Positions 5,197-7,855 of a DNA stretch of 7,855 nt are shown one piece after another. Below the pieces are notes generated by a model. That model did no database searches and was not told the DNA's origin. It was given only the letters and a program-made list of their open reading frames with translations. The DNA comes from an uncultured Clostridia bacterium (GTDB taxonomy: Bacteria; Bacillota; Clostridia; Oscillospirales; CAG-272): positions 1-7,855 of the forward strand of contig CANTEM010000049.1 in the NCBI GenBank assembly GCA_947652805.1, given 5' to 3'. A program made the translations under genes and the position numbers. How positions within the stretch are numbered: position 1 is the stretch's first letter; each line of letters starts with the position of its first letter.

Positions 5197-6419
5197 AGCG
5201 CCCGGAATTGCTGTCGCCGGCAGGCGACTTTGAAAAACTGAAAAGCGCCGTGTATTTCGGCGCAGACGCGGTGTATCTTGCCGGAAAGGCGTTCGGTATG
5301 CGGGCTGCCTCCGGCAATTTCTCCGATGCGGAGCTGGCGCGTGCCGTGGAATATGCCCACGAGCGTGGCGTGCGGGTGTACGTCACCGTCAATATTATGC
5401 CCCGGGACGAGGAGTATCCTGCCCTACGGCAGTTTCTGATCTATTTACATAAAATCGGCGCAGATGCCGTGATCGTTTCCGACCTTGGCGTAGTTGCCTT
5501 AGCACAGGAATGCGCGCCGGATCTGGAAATCCATATTTCCACCCAAGCGTCCACCGTTTCTGCTGCTGCCTGTATGATGTGGCATAAAATGGGAGCAAAG
5601 CGGATTGTGCTCGCAAGAGAGCTATCCCTTGCACAGATCGCCGATATCCGAAAAGCCCTGCCGCCGGAAGTGGAGCTGGAAGCCTTCGTCCACGGATCTA
5701 TGTGCGTGGCATACAGCGGACGGTGCCTTTTGTCCCAGTATTACGTGGGACGGGACGCCAACCGGGGCGCTTGCGCCCAGCCCTGCCGCTGGATCTATTC
5801 CGGTGAAATTGCAGAAGAAAAACGTCCCGGCGACCGCCTGCCCGTGATAGAGGACGGGGGAGAAAGCTTTATCATGAGCTCCAAGGATATGTGTATGATC
5901 GCACACGTGCCCCAGTTGGTGCAGGCAGGAATCGACAGCCTGAAATTGGAGGGACGGGTGCGCAGTGCGTACTATACTGCTGTTGTTACGAATACATATA
6001 AAATGGCGCTGGATTCTTATATGAACAGCCCGGAGGAGTATTGCTTCGATCCGACCTGGCGGCGAGAACTGGATTCCGTGTCCCACAGAGAATACGGTAC
6101 AGGATTCTTTTTCCATGATCCGAAAACGGAACCAAATTTGGTCACCCAGCCCGGATATATCCGGGAAAAGGCGTATCTTGCCGTAGCCGCCGGCGAAGCG
6201 GATCAAAGCGGCAGAGTCCCCTTTGTGCAGCGGAATAAAATGGTGCGGTGCGCCACGGTGGAATTGCTTTCACCGGGTCATCCGGGTCGGTCCTTTGTGG
6301 CAAGCGAAATGTGGGACGCGTCCGGCGCGCCTCTGGAGTCCGCACCCCACCCGGGAATGACGTTCTATCTGAAACCGCCTTTTCCGGTGCGGGCGGGAGA
6401 TATCCTGCGGGAAGGCTGA
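5193..6419 (+). CDS. Peptidase U32-family protein, probable tRNA uridine-34 hydroxylation factor (TrhP/YrrO type)
   Basis: Proteins of this family were named as peptidases (collagenase PrtC), but E. coli YegQ and Bacillus YrrN/YrrO are known as TrhP factors for prephenate-dependent 5-hydroxyuridine formation in tRNA; closely related members act on 23S rRNA or ubiquinone synthesis. The 408-aa product shows the N-terminal PELLSPAGDFEKLKSAV (4-20), GADAVYL (23-29), HISTQAS (114-120), the U32 signature EAFVHGSMC..SGRCLLS (163-181), RGACAQPCRW (191-200) and LKLEGR (250-255). Cys171, Cys178, Cys194 and Cys198 (or nearby Cys234) are candidates for the iron-sulfur cluster known in the family. The C-terminal small domain is complete. 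Start is GTG at 5193, overlapping the previous stop; the N-terminal motif supports it. uppP follows 16 bases downstream. Family is certain, tRNA role likely from full-length type. Confidence 0.93.
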   Translation: MKRPELLSPAGDFEKLKSAVYFGADAVYLAGKAFGMRAASGNFSDAELARAVEYAHERGVRVYVTVNIMPRDEEYPALRQFLIYLHKIGADAVIVSDLGVVALAQECAPDLEIHISTQASTVSAAACMMWHKMGAKRIVLARELSLAQIADIRKALPPEVELEAFVHGSMCVAYSGRCLLSQYYVGRDANRGACAQPCRWIYSGEIAEEKRPGDRLPVIEDGGESFIMSSKDMCMIAHVPQLVQAGIDSLKLEGRVRSAYYTAVVTNTYKMALDSYMNSPEEYCFDPTWRRELDSVSHREYGTGFFFHDPKTEPNLVTQPGYIREKAYLAVAAGEADQSGRVPFVQRNKMVRCATVELLSPGHPGRSFVASEMWDASGAPLESAPHPGMTFYLKPPFPVRAGDILREG

Positions 6420-6435
6420 TGAATAGGAGTTTATT

Positions 6436-7290
6436 ATGTTAATCGTAGAACTGATCAAATCCCTGCTTCTGGGAATCATTCAGGGAATTACAGAATGGCT
6501 GCCTGTGAGCAGTACGGGACACCTGATCCTTTTTAATGAATTCTTTCCGTTAAAGGAAACCTCCGATGCGTTTATGTCCATGTTCGATGTGGTGATCCAG
6601 CTCGGATCTATATTGGCTGTGGTGGTGATCTATTTCTCTCGGCTCAATCCCTGGAGCAAAAAGAAAACCCCCGCAGAAAATAAATATACCCTCAAAATGT
6701 GGGGCAAGATTATTGTTGCCGTCCTTCCCGCAGCGGTGATCGGTCTCCTTTTTGACGATATCATCGATCAGCACCTGTCCACCTTTGTTGTGGTTGCCAT
6801 TACGCTGATCCTGTACGGGATCGCTTTCATTATTATCGAACGCACCCGCAGCAAATCCCCCTTCCGGATTGAAAAGCCGGAGGATATCGACATGAAAACT
6901 GCCCTGTTTATCGGTATGTTTCAGGTGCTCGCCCTCATCCCCGGTACCTCCCGCAGCGGTGCAACCATCGTCGGCGCAATGCTCCTGGGCGTGTCCCGGA
7001 CCGCGGCAGCGGAATTTTCCTTCTTCCTTGCCGTTCCCGTTATGTTCGGCGCGAGCGGTCTGCGGGGACTCAAATATGTGGCAAAAGTCGCTTCCGGTGA
7101 AACGGAAATGTTCGGCACGACGGAGCTTCTGGTCCTTTTGGTGGGCACAGTTACCGCCTTCCTCGTTTCCCTCACCGTGATCCGTTTCCTCGTCAGCTTT
7201 GTGCGCCGCCATAGCTTTGAAAGCTTTGGCTGGTACCGGATCGCCCTTGGCGCTGTCGTGATTCTCTATTTCCTCTTTATCCACCCGTAA
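6436..7290 (+). CDS. uppP: Undecaprenyl-diphosphatase (UppP/BacA)
   Basis: UppP is an integral membrane enzyme that dephosphorylates undecaprenyl diphosphate so the lipid carrier can be reused for peptidoglycan and other wall polymers; extra copies confer bacitracin resistance. The 284-aa protein has the first family motif QGITEWLPVSSTGHL (16-30), including the (E/Q)xxxE pair Gln16/Glu20, Ser26 and His29, and the second motif PGTSRSGAT (169-177) with Arg173. Hydrophobic segments lie at about 1-36 (re-entrant), 50-69, 90-107, 115-135, 155-175, 178-206, 229-253 and 265-282, matching the known fold. AGGAG sits six bases before the ATG. It lies 16 bases after the U32 gene and 22 bases before the dNTPase-like gene, so it is probably in one operon with both. 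Functionally it pairs with murC at the other end of the window. Confidence 0.97.
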   Translation: MLIVELIKSLLLGIIQGITEWLPVSSTGHLILFNEFFPLKETSDAFMSMFDVVIQLGSILAVVVIYFSRLNPWSKKKTPAENKYTLKMWGKIIVAVLPAAVIGLLFDDIIDQHLSTFVVVAITLILYGIAFIIIERTRSKSPFRIEKPEDIDMKTALFIGMFQVLALIPGTSRSGATIVGAMLLGVSRTAAAEFSFFLAVPVMFGASGLRGLKYVAKVASGETEMFGTTELLVLLVGTVTAFLVSLTVIRFLVSFVRRHSFESFGWYRIALGAVVILYFLFIHP

Positions 7291-7312
7291 CGTATCTGAA
7301 AGGAGCCTGCCT

Positions 7313-7855
7313 GTGAAATACGATACCCTATCTCCCGAAATGGAGGAGAGAATCCGCACGGACCGGGAACACGGTACCGTTCCTCAGGTGGGCTTCCCCG
7401 ATGCAAATGCACTTCGCAGAATCCCCGCAAACGATAAGCCCACCGTTTGGCGCACCCCCTTTGTGCGGGATACGGACAAAATCCTGCATTCCGCATATTA
7501 CAACCGCTTCACAGACAAAACCCAGGTGTTTTCTTTCTATAAAAATGACGATATCTCCCGCCGCGCCCTCCATGTCCAATTGGTGTCCCGGATTGCCCGT
7601 ACCATCGGCGGTGTCCTTGGTCTGAATCTGGATCTTATCGAGGCGATTGCATTGGGGCACGATATGGGACATACCCCCTTCGGTCATGCAGGGGAAACCT
7701 ATCTGGACGAGCTGTATTATGCGGGCACCGGACGGCATTTCGCTCACAATGTCCATTCTGTCCGGGTGCTGGACGGAATTTTTCCTTATAATATAACGCT
7801 CCAAACCCTCAATGGCATTCTCTCCCATGATGGTGAAATCGAATGCGATGAATAT
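7313..7855 (+). CDS. HD-domain deoxyguanosine-triphosphatase-like protein, 3' end outside window
   Basis: The reading frame starts at GTG 7313, seven bases after AGGAG (7301-7305), and remains open for 181 codons to the window edge. The protein shows the dGTPase-like HD signature: RTPFVRDTDKILHSAYYNRF (47-66), DISRRALHVQLVSRIAR (80-96) with a first metal His87, ALGHDMGHTPFGH (113-125) with the His116/Asp117 pair and further histidines, and HNVHSVRVLD (145-154). Enzymes of this family cleave dNTPs into deoxynucleoside and triphosphate, controlling dNTP pools or resisting phage; substrate preference cannot be read here. The last metal-binding Asp and the C-terminal half lie outside. In Clostridia a dgt-like gene often precedes dnaG and rpoD, which would be the expected next genes. 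It follows uppP closely, probably in the same transcript. Confidence 0.93.
   Translation, partial: MKYDTLSPEMEERIRTDREHGTVPQVGFPDANALRRIPANDKPTVWRTPFVRDTDKILHSAYYNRFTDKTQVFSFYKNDDISRRALHVQLVSRIARTIGGVLGLNLDLIEAIALGHDMGHTPFGHAGETYLDELYYAGTGRHFAHNVHSVRVLDGIFPYNITLQTLNGILSHDGEIECDEY

Noticed and set aside
6550..7359. 269-codon minus-strand frame across uppP
   Set aside because: It is a shadow of the well-supported uppP gene; the translation is low-complexity, rich in His/Gly/Asp, as expected for the reverse of a membrane-protein gene.

Overview
The window looks like chromosomal core DNA from a spore-former-related Firmicute, most likely class Clostridia and probably an Oscillospiraceae/Ruminococcaceae-type gut organism. 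The reasons are SpoVG, a bacterial RNase J, the style of the MurC and RNase J sequences, strong GGAGG-type ribosome binding sites, an exact housekeeping-sigma promoter, and GC-balanced genes separated by AT-rich spacers. This assignment is inference from protein style; no 16S rRNA or other taxonomic marker is present.

Layout. murC (peptidoglycan precursor ligase) lies on the minus strand at the left. A 237-bp divergent spacer separates it from spoVG on the plus strand. spoVG converges on a small ribbon-helix-helix DNA-binding protein gene (minus strand), and the two share one bidirectional terminator. A second AT-rich divergent spacer with overlapping inverted repeats leads to an unnamed small tail-anchored protein. 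Four bases after that gene stops, a perfect TTGACA-N17-TATAAT promoter opens a leader of about 325 nt, rich in hairpins, that ends at rnj (RNase J). A perfect 20-bp palindrome follows rnj. Then comes a compact plus-strand cluster: a Dabb-family protein, a U32-family protein (tRNA-hydroxylation type), uppP (undecaprenyl-diphosphatase) and an HD-domain dNTPase-like gene that runs off the right edge.

How the genes fit together. MurC and UppP both serve cell-wall synthesis (nucleotide precursor ligation and lipid-carrier recycling), but sit in separate transcription units. RNase J, the U32 protein and SpoVG all touch RNA metabolism or regulation. The dNTPase-like protein concerns nucleotide pools. 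No mobile element, CRISPR array, tRNA or rRNA was seen. The least explained element is the long structured rnj leader; the second is the palindrome after rnj, which looks like a dispersed intergenic repeat and not a classical terminator.
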